A stretch of DNA of 64,000 nt from Gammaproteobacteria bacterium. GTDB lineage: Bacteria > Pseudomonadota > Gammaproteobacteria > Pseudomonadales > Azotimanducaceae. The notes beneath the pieces were generated by a model that ran no database searches, was not told the origin of the DNA, and was given only the letters and a program-made list of their open reading frames with translations. The stretch is from positions 1 to 64,000 of the forward strand of contig VGVE01000001.1 of the NCBI GenBank assembly GCA_016874135.1. The letters run 5' to 3'. This document shows, one piece after another, positions 46,672-55,712 of this stretch (positions within the stretch are counted from its first letter, which is position 1; each line of letters begins with the position of its first letter). A program made the translations under genes and the position numbers.

Positions 46672-47970
46672 TCAGATGCCGGCTTCTTCCACTGCCTGTG
46701 CGGTGTCGCCGTACTCTTCGCGTGAATCCCAGAGGCGTGCGGTCTTGATGACGTTGCCTGAGATCTGCATGGTCTCCACACAATAGGCCCCGATTCGGCA
46801 ACAAATGTTGTTCTCCGGGATCATTTCCAGCTGTTCGAGCAAAAGGCCATTCAGGGTTCGTGGACCGCTGATCGGCAGTTCCCACTCAAGCGCCCGGTTG
46901 ACGTCACGCAGCAGCGCCAAGCCGTCGATCAGATAACTGCCGTCGTCCTGCGGGTGGATGTCCGGCACACGCGCAGCGAAGTCCGAGGTGAATTCCCCGA
47001 CGATCTCCTCAAGGATATCGTCGAGGGCCACGAGCCCCTGTACGTCGCCGTATTCGTCCACCACCAGGGCGCTACGGCGCTTGTTCTTCTGGAAATTCAC
47101 CAGCTGGGTATGCAGTGGAGTGCCTTCTGGCACGAAGTAGGGCTCCAGTGCGAGTGCGAGCAGATCCTCCCGGGTCAGATTTTCGCTGTTCAGATGCCGC
47201 GTGAGCCGGCGCAGATGCAGGATGCCGAGTACGTTGTTGATGTCCTCACGGTAGATCGGCAGCCGCGTATGGTGGCTGTTGGCGAGGATGGCGAGGATGT
47301 CTTTCATGTCGGCATCGATATCGATGCCGACGATTTCCGCTCGCGGCACCATGATGTCGTTTACGGTGACGTCATCCAGATCAAGGATTGACAGCACCAT
47401 CGACTGGTGCTGGCCAGGCAGGTTGGCGCTTTCGTTCACTACGGTACGAAACTCTTCTGCGCTCAGCTGATCATCTTTTGAAACGTCCTTGATGAAGGGA
47501 TGTACCCACAGGTTTGAGAGCCAGTTGGTGATGACGACCAGTGGATTCAACGCCGTTAGAATTGGTTGCAACGCATGGACAGAGACGAAGGCGATTGGTT
47601 CAGGCCGGTTCGCAGCCAGTGTCTTGGGCCCGATCTCGGCAAAGATCAGGAAGACGAATGTCAGAACCCACGGAGCGACGATCACGCCGATGTCACCATA
47701 CAGCCGTGCGCCGATCATGGTCGCTACGGTGGCGGCAGTGAAGTTCACCAGGTTGTTGCCGATGAGGATGACACCAAGCAGGCGATCGGGCCGTTCCAGC
47801 AGAGCGCGCGCTTTGCGTGCGCTTAAGTGCCCGGTGTTGACGAGATGTCTCAACCGATACCGGTTCAGTGACATCAGCGCAGTTTCAGAACCGGAGAAAT
47901 AGGCGGATAGAATGGTCAGCACACCAAGCGAGCCGAACAGAAACGACAACGGGATGTCGTTGAGATTCAC
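46672..47970 (-). CDS. corB: CNNM/CorB-type transporter with CBS and CorC domains
   Basis: 432 residues. N-terminal DUF21 membrane domain (about 1-160, several helices; SAYFSGSETALMSLNRYRL is the typical start), then two CBS domains (about 200-330, e.g. VPRAEIVGIDIDADM) and a C-terminal CorC/HlyC domain (about 345-425). Family members take part in Mg2+/Co2+ export or resistance. Its four-base overlap with ypjD (ypjD stop and this ATG) shows an operon. The ypjD-corB pair, divergent from ffh, is the E. coli arrangement. Symbol by synteny and domain content. Confidence 0.88.
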   Translation of the reverse strand: MNLNDIPLSFLFGSLGVLTILSAYFSGSETALMSLNRYRLRHLVNTGHLSARKARALLERPDRLLGVILIGNNLVNFTAATVATMIGARLYGDIGVIVAPWVLTFVFLIFAEIGPKTLAANRPEPIAFVSVHALQPILTALNPLVVITNWLSNLWVHPFIKDVSKDDQLSAEEFRTVVNESANLPGQHQSMVLSILDLDDVTVNDIMVPRAEIVGIDIDADMKDILAILANSHHTRLPIYREDINNVLGILHLRRLTRHLNSENLTREDLLALALEPYFVPEGTPLHTQLVNFQKNKRRSALVVDEYGDVQGLVALDDILEEIVGEFTSDFAARVPDIHPQDDGSYLIDGLALLRDVNRALEWELPISGPRTLNGLLLEQLEMIPENNICCRIGAYCVETMQISGNVIKTARLWDSREEYGDTAQAVEEAGI

Positions 47971-48785
47971 GTGCCGTTACCGAGCAGGACTTCCAGAACG
48001 AATTTGCTGCCGAAATAACCGAGTACAAGCAACGCAGTTGCGCCCAGCACCCATCGGCTGGCGGTAGTACCTCGCCAGCCAAACTGGTAGCGCCCGACCA
48101 GCAGGATGACGTAACCCAGCGCAGCGGCACTCAACAGGATCGTGTGGTGGACCAGGCGCTGCGCAAACATGTCATCCAGGTAAAGGAAGCCACTGAGGAT
48201 GCCAAGCACAAACAGCCCGAGCCCGGCCCAGATGGCAGCAAAGAGCAGACTTTCCATGGATTCGAGCGCCGGTACATGGCGCAGCCAGTTCGTGCGGGTG
48301 CGGGCCTTGAGGTGCTTCTCGACGCCTCGCAGGAAGAGCGCCTGCAGGAATGCAAGCAGAAGCACGCTGCCGGCGATCATCGATACGATGACGTGCGGCA
48401 GTGTGCCGGTGTCGACAGGCTTGAACGTCGAGGCGTCCGCATTGGAAAGAAGGCGCCAAACCAGCGCCAGAATGTCCAGCGGCAGGAGCGCGAGCAACAG
48501 AATGGCCACCGGCAATCGGGCACTGGCCATGGTCACGAACAGTGTCATGACGAGCAACATCACGTTGAGCGCGTTGATTAGTTCAAGATCAAGCCCGGTT
48601 GGTTGGCTGATCGCACTCCAGATGGCGCCGAAGTGCATGACCATACCAAGGCCGATGCCTGTCCAGGCGAAAGGGCCGGGGTGAAACGTCTCGTGAGAGA
48701 TACGACGCGAGAGTAGCACCAGGGCAACGCCGTAGCAGACGATGGCCGCGAGGCTGCTGAGTTGAGTGTCTATGGAAGGTGGCAT
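47967..48785 (-). CDS. ypjD: Cytochrome-c-assembly-type inner membrane protein YpjD
   Basis: 272 residues with about eight hydrophobic helices. The CcsA/CcmC-type cytochrome c assembly domain is present; HVIVSMIAGSVLLLAFLQALFLRGVEKHLK and the later LVHHTILLSAAALGYVILLVGRYQFGWRG (shown in full only as landmarks) carry the histidines. Exact role is unknown in E. coli as well. It is the first gene of the ypjD-corB unit and divergent from ffh across a 118-base gap. Confidence 0.82.
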   Translation of the reverse strand: MPPSIDTQLSSLAAIVCYGVALVLLSRRISHETFHPGPFAWTGIGLGMVMHFGAIWSAISQPTGLDLELINALNVMLLVMTLFVTMASARLPVAILLLALLPLDILALVWRLLSNADASTFKPVDTGTLPHVIVSMIAGSVLLLAFLQALFLRGVEKHLKARTRTNWLRHVPALESMESLLFAAIWAGLGLFVLGILSGFLYLDDMFAQRLVHHTILLSAAALGYVILLVGRYQFGWRGTTASRWVLGATALLVLGYFGSKFVLEVLLGNGT

Positions 48786-48838
48786 GGCTGGCTGGAACGC
48801 GGGTCAGTGTGGCACAAGCCGCCAGAGGTCGGAAGTCC

Positions 48839-48844
48839 TATAAT
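48839..48844 (+). promoter_or_regulatory. TATAAT box before ffh
   Basis: A perfect TATAAT -10 hexamer lies 60 bases upstream of the ffh ATG, in the gap between ypjD (minus) and ffh (plus). No good -35 box at 16-18 bases is visible; the region GGCACAAGCCGCCAGAGG lacks TTGACA-like sequence. Confidence 0.45.
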
Positions 48845-48903
48845 CGCCGGCCATTTTCCGCCGGATTGTCGCTTCCGGCGTCTGTTTTGAGGGATGTATT
48901 GCC

Positions 48904-50283
48904 ATGTTTGAAACCCTGACCGAACGTTTGACCCAGACTCTCAAGGGGCTCACCGGCAAGTCAAAACTCACCGAAGACAACATTGCTGATGCGCTACGGG
49001 ATGTGCGGCGGGCACTGCTTGAGGCGGATGTCGCCCTCGATGTGGTCAAGGACTTCACTGACTCGGTCCGCGCCAAGGCGGTGGGTCAGGAGGTGGGCGA
49101 AGCGCTCAACCCGGGCGAGTCCTTTATTCGCATCGTGCACGATGAACTGGTTCACATCATGGGCGAGGCTAACGATGCCCTGAATCTGGCCTCCGTTCCA
49201 CCCGCCATCGTTCTTATGGCCGGTCTGCAGGGCGCAGGCAAAACGACCACCGTCGCAAAGCTCGCACTGCTCCTCAAACAGCGGGAGAAAAAGAAGGTCG
49301 CGGTGGTGAGCGCCGACGTCTATCGACCCGCGGCCATCACCCAGCTGCAGACGCTTTCCGGTGATGTCGACGCCATCTTCATTCCCTCATCGCCGAACGA
49401 AAAGCCGATTGATATTGCCCGCCGCGCGGTGGCGGAAGCGCGTACCGCGTTTGCCGATGTGCTTATCGTCGACACTGCCGGACGCCTCGCGATCGACGCC
49501 GAGATGATGGCGGAGATCAAGGCGCTGCAGGATGACCTCAAGCCGGTGGAGACCCTGTTCGTCGTCGATGCCATGACGGGCCAGGATGCGGCCCGCACCG
49601 CCAAGGTCTTCAATGACGCGCTGACGCTCACCGGGGTGGTTCTCGCCAAGGCGGATGGTGATGCGCGTGGGGGGGCGGCGTTGTCGGTGCGCTCGATCAC
49701 CGGCAAACCCATCAAGTTCATCGGCATGGGTGAAAAGATCGATGCGCTCGAACCATTTTATCCTGATCGAATCGCCTCGCGGATCCTCGGTATGGGCGAC
49801 ATCCTGTCGCTCATCGAAGAAGCCACCCGCAAGGTGGATCGCCAGAAAGCCGAAAAACTTGCCCGCAAGATGGAGAAGGGGCGTTTCGACCTCGAGGACT
49901 TTCGCGACCAGCTGGCGCAGATGTCCAACATGGGTGGTATCACCAGCATGCTCGACAAGCTGCCGGGAATGAGCCAGCTGCCAAAGGCTGTGCAGGATCA
50001 GGTGGATGAGCGCCAGTTCAAACAGATGGCGGTGATCATCGATTCGATGACACCCCATGAGCGGCGATTCCCAGACATCATCTCCGGTTCACGCAAACAA
50101 CGCATCGCGCGAGGCAGCGGCACCGATATCGCCGACATCAACCGCCTGCTTAAACAGCACAAGCAGATGCAGAAGATGATGAAAAAATTCACGAAAAAAG
50201 GTGGCATCCAGAAGATGATGCGAGGCGTCCAGGCGATGCAGGGCATGATGGGTCAGCGTGGTGTTGCGGGGCGTCGCCGCTGA
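48904..50283 (+). CDS. ffh: Signal recognition particle GTPase Ffh
   Basis: 459 residues. N domain (1-95); G domain with P-loop AGLQGAGKTTTVAK (106-119), DTAGRL and the G4 motif (VLAKADGDARGGAAL); methionine-rich M domain (about 300-445) ending in the M-rich tail (MMRGVQAMQGMMGQ). It binds 4.5S RNA and signal sequences and targets membrane proteins to FtsY. GAGGGA precedes the ATG. In E. coli the next operon is rpsP-rimM-trmD-rplS; here it is separated by about 8.9 kb. Confidence 0.97.
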   Translation: MFETLTERLTQTLKGLTGKSKLTEDNIADALRDVRRALLEADVALDVVKDFTDSVRAKAVGQEVGEALNPGESFIRIVHDELVHIMGEANDALNLASVPPAIVLMAGLQGAGKTTTVAKLALLLKQREKKKVAVVSADVYRPAAITQLQTLSGDVDAIFIPSSPNEKPIDIARRAVAEARTAFADVLIVDTAGRLAIDAEMMAEIKALQDDLKPVETLFVVDAMTGQDAARTAKVFNDALTLTGVVLAKADGDARGGAALSVRSITGKPIKFIGMGEKIDALEPFYPDRIASRILGMGDILSLIEEATRKVDRQKAEKLARKMEKGRFDLEDFRDQLAQMSNMGGITSMLDKLPGMSQLPKAVQDQVDERQFKQMAVIIDSMTPHERRFPDIISGSRKQRIARGSGTDIADINRLLKQHKQMQKMMKKFTKKGGIQKMMRGVQAMQGMMGQRGVAGRRR

Positions 50284-50305
50284 ACAGAAGTGTCAGGGCT
50301 GGTAC

Positions 50306-53300
50306 TTAAGTGACGGTTGCCGGCTCAACAGTTTCCGGGGTATTCACGACCGTTGTCCGGTGCTCGGATCTCACCATCCGGAACAACGTCGGCACGGTAT
50401 AGAGCGCGATCAGTGCCGAACCCAGAACGCCACCGGCAATCGCTGTAGCAAGAGGTGGCCAGAACTGGCCGCCACCAAAAACAAGCGGCAGGAACCCACC
50501 CACAGTCGTCAGCGTTGTCGACACGATGTGACGGGTTGCATCAACGATCACGTCCGACATCGCTTCGATATCGCCTGTTACCGCTGCGGGTGACTCCCGC
50601 AGGCAGGAAATCACGATGATTGCGCCGTTGATCGCGATGCCGATCATTCCAAGCCCGCCCACCAGCGCCATGTAGCCGAAGGGATAACCAAAGAGGCGCA
50701 CACCGAATAGCGCTAGCCCGAAACTCAGGACGGCGACGAGCCCGATGATGGCGGTGTAGCGGAATGAGTTCATGGAAAGGGTGACGACCACCAGCATCGC
50801 CAGAGCGAATGTCAGGAACATGCCCGCAAGATTTCCGGACGCTCCCGCGCTCTCTTCGGCTTCTCCGGCAATCTCCAGACGATAACCCTCGGGGACGGTA
50901 AACCCTTCGGATTTGATACGTTCCAGCGCGGCACCCAATACGCCGGCGGGCAAGGTGAAAGGCCAGACAAAACCCTGCACGGTTGACACTCGCTCGCCCT
51001 GGAATCGTTCAATGCCTGATGCCGCCGGCTCCAGACGCCACGAACCCATCTGGTCGAGTGGTGCAGGCGCTCCATTGCGGGTAGGGACAGGCAACGCGGC
51101 GAGATCACCAGTGTCATCACGAAAGGCGTTCGCCAAGCGGACACGCACCGGAATCGAGGTGTTGCCTTCCTGTACGGTGGCGACGGTCAAGCCGAGCAGG
51201 GACCCCGCGAGATGCCGGGTGAAATCGCCGGTCATCAAACCTGCCTGGGCGGTCGCTATCTCCGCCGGAGCAAACACCACCTTGGGTTCGGATTGGGTGG
51301 CGAGCGCACGGGTATAGGTGATGCCATCGGTCAGGGAAAGCAGGCGCCGAAGCTCAAGCGACAAGGATTTCAGAGTTTCCGGATCTGGCCCGACGATCCT
51401 GAGCTCAACAGGTGCGCTTACGGGTGGTCCTTGTTCGAATGGCAGGGCCATCACCTCACCTTCGGGTAGTGCTGTCATCAGCTCACGCTGCAGACCGGGC
51501 AGGAGCAAACGGGTTGCTTCTGGCGAGGTCGTGGTCACCCAGCCCTGCGCAAAGCTGGCGATGCCATCGCCCTGGGAGATGGCGTTGTAATAGACGCGTG
51601 GTGAACTCTGGCCGATGGACCAATACGAGTCGACGATGTCGGGATGAGCTTTCAACAACGCATCGATGCGTTCCACAGCCAGACGTGTTTCATGGATCGA
51701 GATATGCGCCGGAAGCTGCACCTGAATCTGGAACTGATTGCGATCAACTGCGGGAAAGAACTGGTTGGTGAGCGTCGGGAACAGCAGGAAACCAAGTACA
51801 GGCAAAACCAGCCCCGCAGTGATGCCGATCCATGGTCGGCTGATCGCTGTGAAAACACTCCGCCGGTAACGCGCTGACAGGCGCGCGGATGTCCAGCCCT
51901 GATGCCACCAGCGGGATTGTTTTTGGGAGGGCCACCGCTGGTCGATAAACCCGGCAAGAGCAGGAATAACCGTCAGTGCGAGCACAAAAGAGCTGCCTAC
52001 CGCGAGGCAAACCGTCGAACCCAGTGTGCCGGTGAAATCGCCGACGCCACCCGGTGCCAACGCAATGGGCATGAACGCGAACACGGTGGTTGCGGTCGAC
52101 GCGAACAGTGGCACCGTCAAATGGCGGACTGACGTGGACAGCGCGACGGCGACAGGTGCGCCACGACTGCGCCGCAGCTGGTAGTCGTCGGTAATGACGA
52201 TGGCGTTATCGATGAGGAGTCCGAGAGAGATGATGAGGCCGGTAACCGACATCTGGTGCAGCGGAATGTCGAGCAGTTGCATGCCGATCAACACCATGGC
52301 ACTCGACAGTGGCAGCGACACGCCGACGATGAGGGCGGATCGCAGCCCCATCGAAACCAGCAGGATCAGCAGGACGAGGACAAGCGAGAACACCAGGTTG
52401 ACCGCGAGGGTCTGCAGGCGGTCGTCGGTGTATTGGTTCTGGTCGTAAACAACATTGACGCCGACGCTTGCCGGCGAACTGGCACTGAACGCATCAACAG
52501 TTGCACGTGCCCGGTTGACCCAGTCGCCGATGTTGAGTCCCGGTTGCATCGTGGCCGACACCAGAACCACTTCCTGGCCTCGATGCAAAGCGATGTCGGC
52601 AGGTGGGTCCTGGCGGAGTTTGGAAACCGCGCCGAGATCGCCCAGACGCAGCAGATTGCCTTCGTTGGGCGACGATACCGGGATGCCCGCAATCCGTTCG
52701 ATGGTGTCGAGTTCGGCATCGACTTCGACGAGCATGTCCGTGCCGGCGGCGCGCAGGCGACCGGAAGCACTCTTCGTATCCGCCGACTGGATCGCCTGAC
52801 TGACGGCGTCAGTTGTCAAACCCGCCCGGGCGAGGCGATGTGGATCCAGCGCCACGAGAATTTCTTCGTCTGCTTCGCCGTAGAGATCGGTTTCTTCTGT
52901 ACCACCCAGGTTTGCAAGCTTGAGTTCAAGCGCTCGGGCAAGCCGGGAAAGCAGGTTAAGTTCCGGCGGCGATGTACCTTTCCAGCTGAATTCCACGACC
53001 AGCGTCGCCGCTAGAGGACGTGACATTTCCAGCACGGGAACTGTGGCGCCTGCAGGCAGGTCGGGAGTGGTTTCGGTGAGCTTGTCGCGTATCTCTGACC
53101 AGGTGACATCCACTTCATCGGCACCCACCTCGTCGTAGAGCTCGATCGAAACCAGTGAAAAACCGGCACGTGAAACCGAGGACAGCTGGCGAATTTCCGG
53201 AATTTCGCGCAGCCGCGTCTCAATCGGCTCGCTGACCAGCGATTCCATGCGTTCGGCCGTGGCGCCGGGCACCCAGGTTTTAACCGTTGCCCAACGCTCC

Positions 53301-53482
53301 GTCATCGTTGGATCTTCCTGGCGAGGAAGTGCAAGGAACGCGCTGATCCCCAACAGGATGACCGCAAGAATGCTGAGTGCGGTCAATCTGGGCTGAACAA
53401 AGAACAGCCCGCCGGTTGCCTGCGCATGTGCGGAAGGAGGCGACTCAGGTGGTAACTCTGGACGATCAATACGCGCGTTCAT
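50306..53482 (-). CDS. RND-family efflux transporter (inner-membrane permease)
   Basis: 1058 residues, twelve predicted helices with two large periplasmic loops. The first helix is preceded by RLTALSILAVILLG, and the helix-4 region has GLLIDNAIVITDDY, which carries an Asp of the proton relay. The overall motif set (SVSRAGFSLVSIELYD, LGDLGAVS) fits the heavy-metal/multidrug (HAE1-like) class. It would pump toxic compounds with the adaptor gene that follows downstream on the same strand and an outer-membrane channel, which is not in the window. Its start overlaps the adaptor stop by four bases (ATGA). Confidence 0.92.
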   Translation of the reverse strand: MNARIDRPELPPESPPSAHAQATGGLFFVQPRLTALSILAVILLGISAFLALPRQEDPTMTERWATVKTWVPGATAERMESLVSEPIETRLREIPEIRQLSSVSRAGFSLVSIELYDEVGADEVDVTWSEIRDKLTETTPDLPAGATVPVLEMSRPLAATLVVEFSWKGTSPPELNLLSRLARALELKLANLGGTEETDLYGEADEEILVALDPHRLARAGLTTDAVSQAIQSADTKSASGRLRAAGTDMLVEVDAELDTIERIAGIPVSSPNEGNLLRLGDLGAVSKLRQDPPADIALHRGQEVVLVSATMQPGLNIGDWVNRARATVDAFSASSPASVGVNVVYDQNQYTDDRLQTLAVNLVFSLVLVLLILLVSMGLRSALIVGVSLPLSSAMVLIGMQLLDIPLHQMSVTGLIISLGLLIDNAIVITDDYQLRRSRGAPVAVALSTSVRHLTVPLFASTATTVFAFMPIALAPGGVGDFTGTLGSTVCLAVGSSFVLALTVIPALAGFIDQRWPSQKQSRWWHQGWTSARLSARYRRSVFTAISRPWIGITAGLVLPVLGFLLFPTLTNQFFPAVDRNQFQIQVQLPAHISIHETRLAVERIDALLKAHPDIVDSYWSIGQSSPRVYYNAISQGDGIASFAQGWVTTTSPEATRLLLPGLQRELMTALPEGEVMALPFEQGPPVSAPVELRIVGPDPETLKSLSLELRRLLSLTDGITYTRALATQSEPKVVFAPAEIATAQAGLMTGDFTRHLAGSLLGLTVATVQEGNTSIPVRVRLANAFRDDTGDLAALPVPTRNGAPAPLDQMGSWRLEPAASGIERFQGERVSTVQGFVWPFTLPAGVLGAALERIKSEGFTVPEGYRLEIAGEAEESAGASGNLAGMFLTFALAMLVVVTLSMNSFRYTAIIGLVAVLSFGLALFGVRLFGYPFGYMALVGGLGMIGIAINGAIIVISCLRESPAAVTGDIEAMSDVIVDATRHIVSTTLTTVGGFLPLVFGGGQFWPPLATAIAGGVLGSALIALYTVPTLFRMVRSEHRTTVVNTPETVEPATVT

Positions 53483-54732
53483 CGGCCTGTTACCGCACCT
53501 CCGGCGACAATCTGCACGCGCTGCCCGGGCACAATACGATTGACTCCTGCGCTGATCAGTTTTTCACCAGCCTGTACGGTTCCGCGAACGAAGGCGTCCG
53601 TTGATTCTGAATGCAGCACCTCCACGAGACGCCGCTCAGTGATGTTGTCAGCGTTGACGACGTAGACCGACCAGAGACCGCGTTCAGCTTCGGTCAGTGC
53701 GGCTACGGGCACCCAGAAACCATTGATTTCCCATTGGTGCGGGAGACGCAGTTCAACCACTGCGCCCGGCGGCACCGCTGGTTCTTCAAGACGGAAAACT
53801 GCGGTCTGTGTTCGGGAAACCGGATCAACCTCTGGCAGAACTGCTAGCAGAGCGGCGACAACCGGATTCCCCTGCCATTGGATTTCGAAGCGGGGCGAAG
53901 CGCCGATGAGCGCAGCTGAAGTGTCCGGAATGCCAAAACGCGCTTCGATGGTCTCAGTGTCCACGAGTCGCAGTACCGGCTCCCCCGGCCGTATCTGGGT
54001 GCCTTCATCACGCATGCGCGTTTGGATCGTTCCTGCGAAAGGCGCGACGATCCTGGATTCATCAAGCGCAATGCGCGCGCTCTTCTCCTGCGCTTCACTT
54101 CGTTTGAGACTCGCTTCTGCAACCCCGCGGTGGGCAAGACGAGCACGCAACACGGAAATCGTTTCATCGTGTTGATGAGAGGACACATGTCCTTTCTCGC
54201 GCAGGTCGCCAAAGCGTCGCTCCGCCTTTTGGGCGATTTCGAGTTCTGCAGTCGCCGCGGCTAACGCCGCACGCGCGACGGCTACATCCGCAACCGCCGA
54301 ATTCACTGCCGCCTCAAAACTCTCAGGCCGCAAGCGGGCGAGCACTGCGCCGGCTTCGACGCGATCGCCCCAGTCGACAGCAACGGACTCGATTTCGCCG
54401 CTGTGTTTGAATCCGAGGTCGGTGGCTCGGGCGGCCAGTGTCATGCCGCCGTAGGCGCGCCAGGTGGATCGGGTCTTTCCGTCCTCGAGGATCGCAACTG
54501 AGACGGGCAGAGGGAGCGCAGGGGTTTCCGCGGCGTTGCCGGTGGCGAAGATGACCATGAACAGCAGAAACGTGAGTGATGGGGTCAGAAAAAGGGGCGA
54601 GCTGAAGGCTTCAACTCGAGGTGTGTCCGTGTGCGGACGCCCGCGAGGTGTGTCCACGTGTAGACGAGGTGTGTCCACGCGTGGACGCGATCCAGACCAA
54701 GGGGCGGGGAGATAGATGCGTGTATTGGTCAT
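53479..54732 (-). CDS. RND efflux periplasmic adaptor (membrane-fusion protein)
   Basis: Up to 417 residues from ATG 54732. A signal-like hydrophobic segment is at about 45-68 (LFLTPSLTFLLFMVIFA), followed by the lipoyl-like/hairpin region: SGEIESVAVDWGDRVEAGAVLA, a coiled hairpin (about 125-210), then DESRIVAPFAGTIQTRM and the beta-barrel. It links the inner-membrane pump to an outer channel. The 45 residues before the signal segment encode three near-identical repeats (VDTPR type) and are unlike normal adaptor N-termini; translation may instead begin at GTG 54678 or 54657. It is divergent from the TetR gene. Confidence 0.85.
   Translation of the reverse strand: MTNTRIYLPAPWSGSRPRVDTPRLHVDTPRGRPHTDTPRVEAFSSPLFLTPSLTFLLFMVIFATGNAAETPALPLPVSVAILEDGKTRSTWRAYGGMTLAARATDLGFKHSGEIESVAVDWGDRVEAGAVLARLRPESFEAAVNSAVADVAVARAALAAATAELEIAQKAERRFGDLREKGHVSSHQHDETISVLRARLAHRGVAEASLKRSEAQEKSARIALDESRIVAPFAGTIQTRMRDEGTQIRPGEPVLRLVDTETIEARFGIPDTSAALIGASPRFEIQWQGNPVVAALLAVLPEVDPVSRTQTAVFRLEEPAVPPGAVVELRLPHQWEINGFWVPVAALTEAERGLWSVYVVNADNITERRLVEVLHSESTDAFVRGTVQAGEKLISAGVNRIVPGQRVQIVAGGAVTGR
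54617..54687. repeat. Three near-identical 23-base palindromic repeats
   Basis: Copies at 54617-54639, 54644-54666 and 54665-54687 share CGAGGTGTGTCC followed by a short palindromic core ending GACG. The third contains the perfect palindrome GTCCACGCGTGGAC; the first has GTCCG-TGTG-CGGAC; the second is partly degenerate. They lie inside the 5' end of the adaptor gene (minus), 45-115 bases from the proposed start, and encode RVDTPR-type repeats. A 4-base gap separates copies 1 and 2; copies 2 and 3 overlap by 2 bases. Confidence 0.85.
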
Positions 54733-54749
54733 ATGTGAGCAACGCTACT

Positions 54750-54761
54750 ATTGTGATCAAT
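54750..54761. promoter_or_regulatory. Candidate operator for the TetR regulator
   Basis: ATTG-TGAT-CAAT is a 12-base stretch with perfect 4-base inverted arms in the gap between the divergent adaptor and TetR genes. Direct repeats CAACGCTA (54740-54747) and CAATGCTA (54758-54765) flank it. Such dyads between a TetR gene and its divergent pump are usual operator positions. No binding data are available here. Confidence 0.4.
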
Positions 54762-54852
54762 GCTAACATTCGATTCGTTTTGGTCAACCCGAAGAAAGTA
54801 GGCGGGGTGGGACAGACCACATAAAGTGACTATCGGAGGTTGGGGGAAGCCG

Positions 54853-55560
54853 ATGAGCAGTGAGGTGGTGGAGGGTGGGGAGATGAACACCGAGGAGATG
54901 AAGAGTGAGGTCCAACCGGAGGCATCCGCCCGTCGTTCTGCCTATCACCATGGCGATCTGCCCGGCACGCTCATGGACCTCGGGGTGCAGCACATTGCCC
55001 GCGAAGGTATTGAAAAGCTGAGTCTGCGGGCCTTGGCGCGGGAAGCAGGTGTGTCGCCGACGGCGCCTTATCGCCACTTTCCTACCCGTCTCTGCCTACT
55101 TGCGGGTATCGCTACGAGGGGATTCAGACGGCTGACGGAGCGGATGCGCCTAGCCCTCCAGGACTCGGCTGACCCGAACGAACGGTTTGTGAAATTCGGG
55201 CAGGCTTATCTCGATTTTGCCTGTGAAGAGCCCGTGAGTTACGAACTGATGTTCGGCGGCGCCATCGAGTTTGATCGTTATCCTATGCTTCACGAGGCAG
55301 CGGAAGCGAGCTTCGGTCAGCTGCTCGAAGTGTTGCGCAATACTGTAGACGCCTCGGTTTCGGATGAGGAAATTCAGTTGCTCGCGGGTTCCGTCTGGGC
55401 AGGAGTGCATGGGATGGCAGCGCTGCTGATTAGCAAGCTGCGCACTCGTAGGCAGACTGCAAACCGGTCATCTGCAGTCGCAGCGATAGAGCGGCTCGCG
55501 GCGGAGCCGGAACGGGCGTTGCGACTTCTTCTGGGGTCCGTGCTGCGTTCCCGCACCTGA
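54853..55560 (+). CDS. TetR/AcrR-family transcriptional regulator
   Basis: 235 residues from ATG 54853. The TetR helix-turn-helix (about 45-75) reads LSLRALAREAGVSPTAPYRHFPTR, given here as two parts: ALAREAGVSPTAPYRHF is the recognition element. The C-terminal ligand-binding domain is all helical and includes the WAGVHGMAAL motif of the WHG type. It probably represses the divergent RND adaptor-permease pair and is relieved by a pump substrate. The start is uncertain: GTG 54826 and ATG 54883 are alternatives. GGAGG lies about 13 bases before the chosen ATG. Confidence 0.87.
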   Translation: MSSEVVEGGEMNTEEMKSEVQPEASARRSAYHHGDLPGTLMDLGVQHIAREGIEKLSLRALAREAGVSPTAPYRHFPTRLCLLAGIATRGFRRLTERMRLALQDSADPNERFVKFGQAYLDFACEEPVSYELMFGGAIEFDRYPMLHEAAEASFGQLLEVLRNTVDASVSDEEIQLLAGSVWAGVHGMAALLISKLRTRRQTANRSSAVAAIERLAAEPERALRLLLGSVLRSRT

Positions 55561-55712
55561 TTGGCGTTGTCTGGCGAGAACGGGCCTGTTGCACGTTCGC
55601 GGGCAAGTCCCCGTGTTCCTTTCTACACTGCAAGGGACTGCGAGTAGTCCGCTGTTCCCCATGATGGGCCGGATGCGAGTGCAGGATAATCCTCAACTGG
55701 ACAGGAGGCGCG

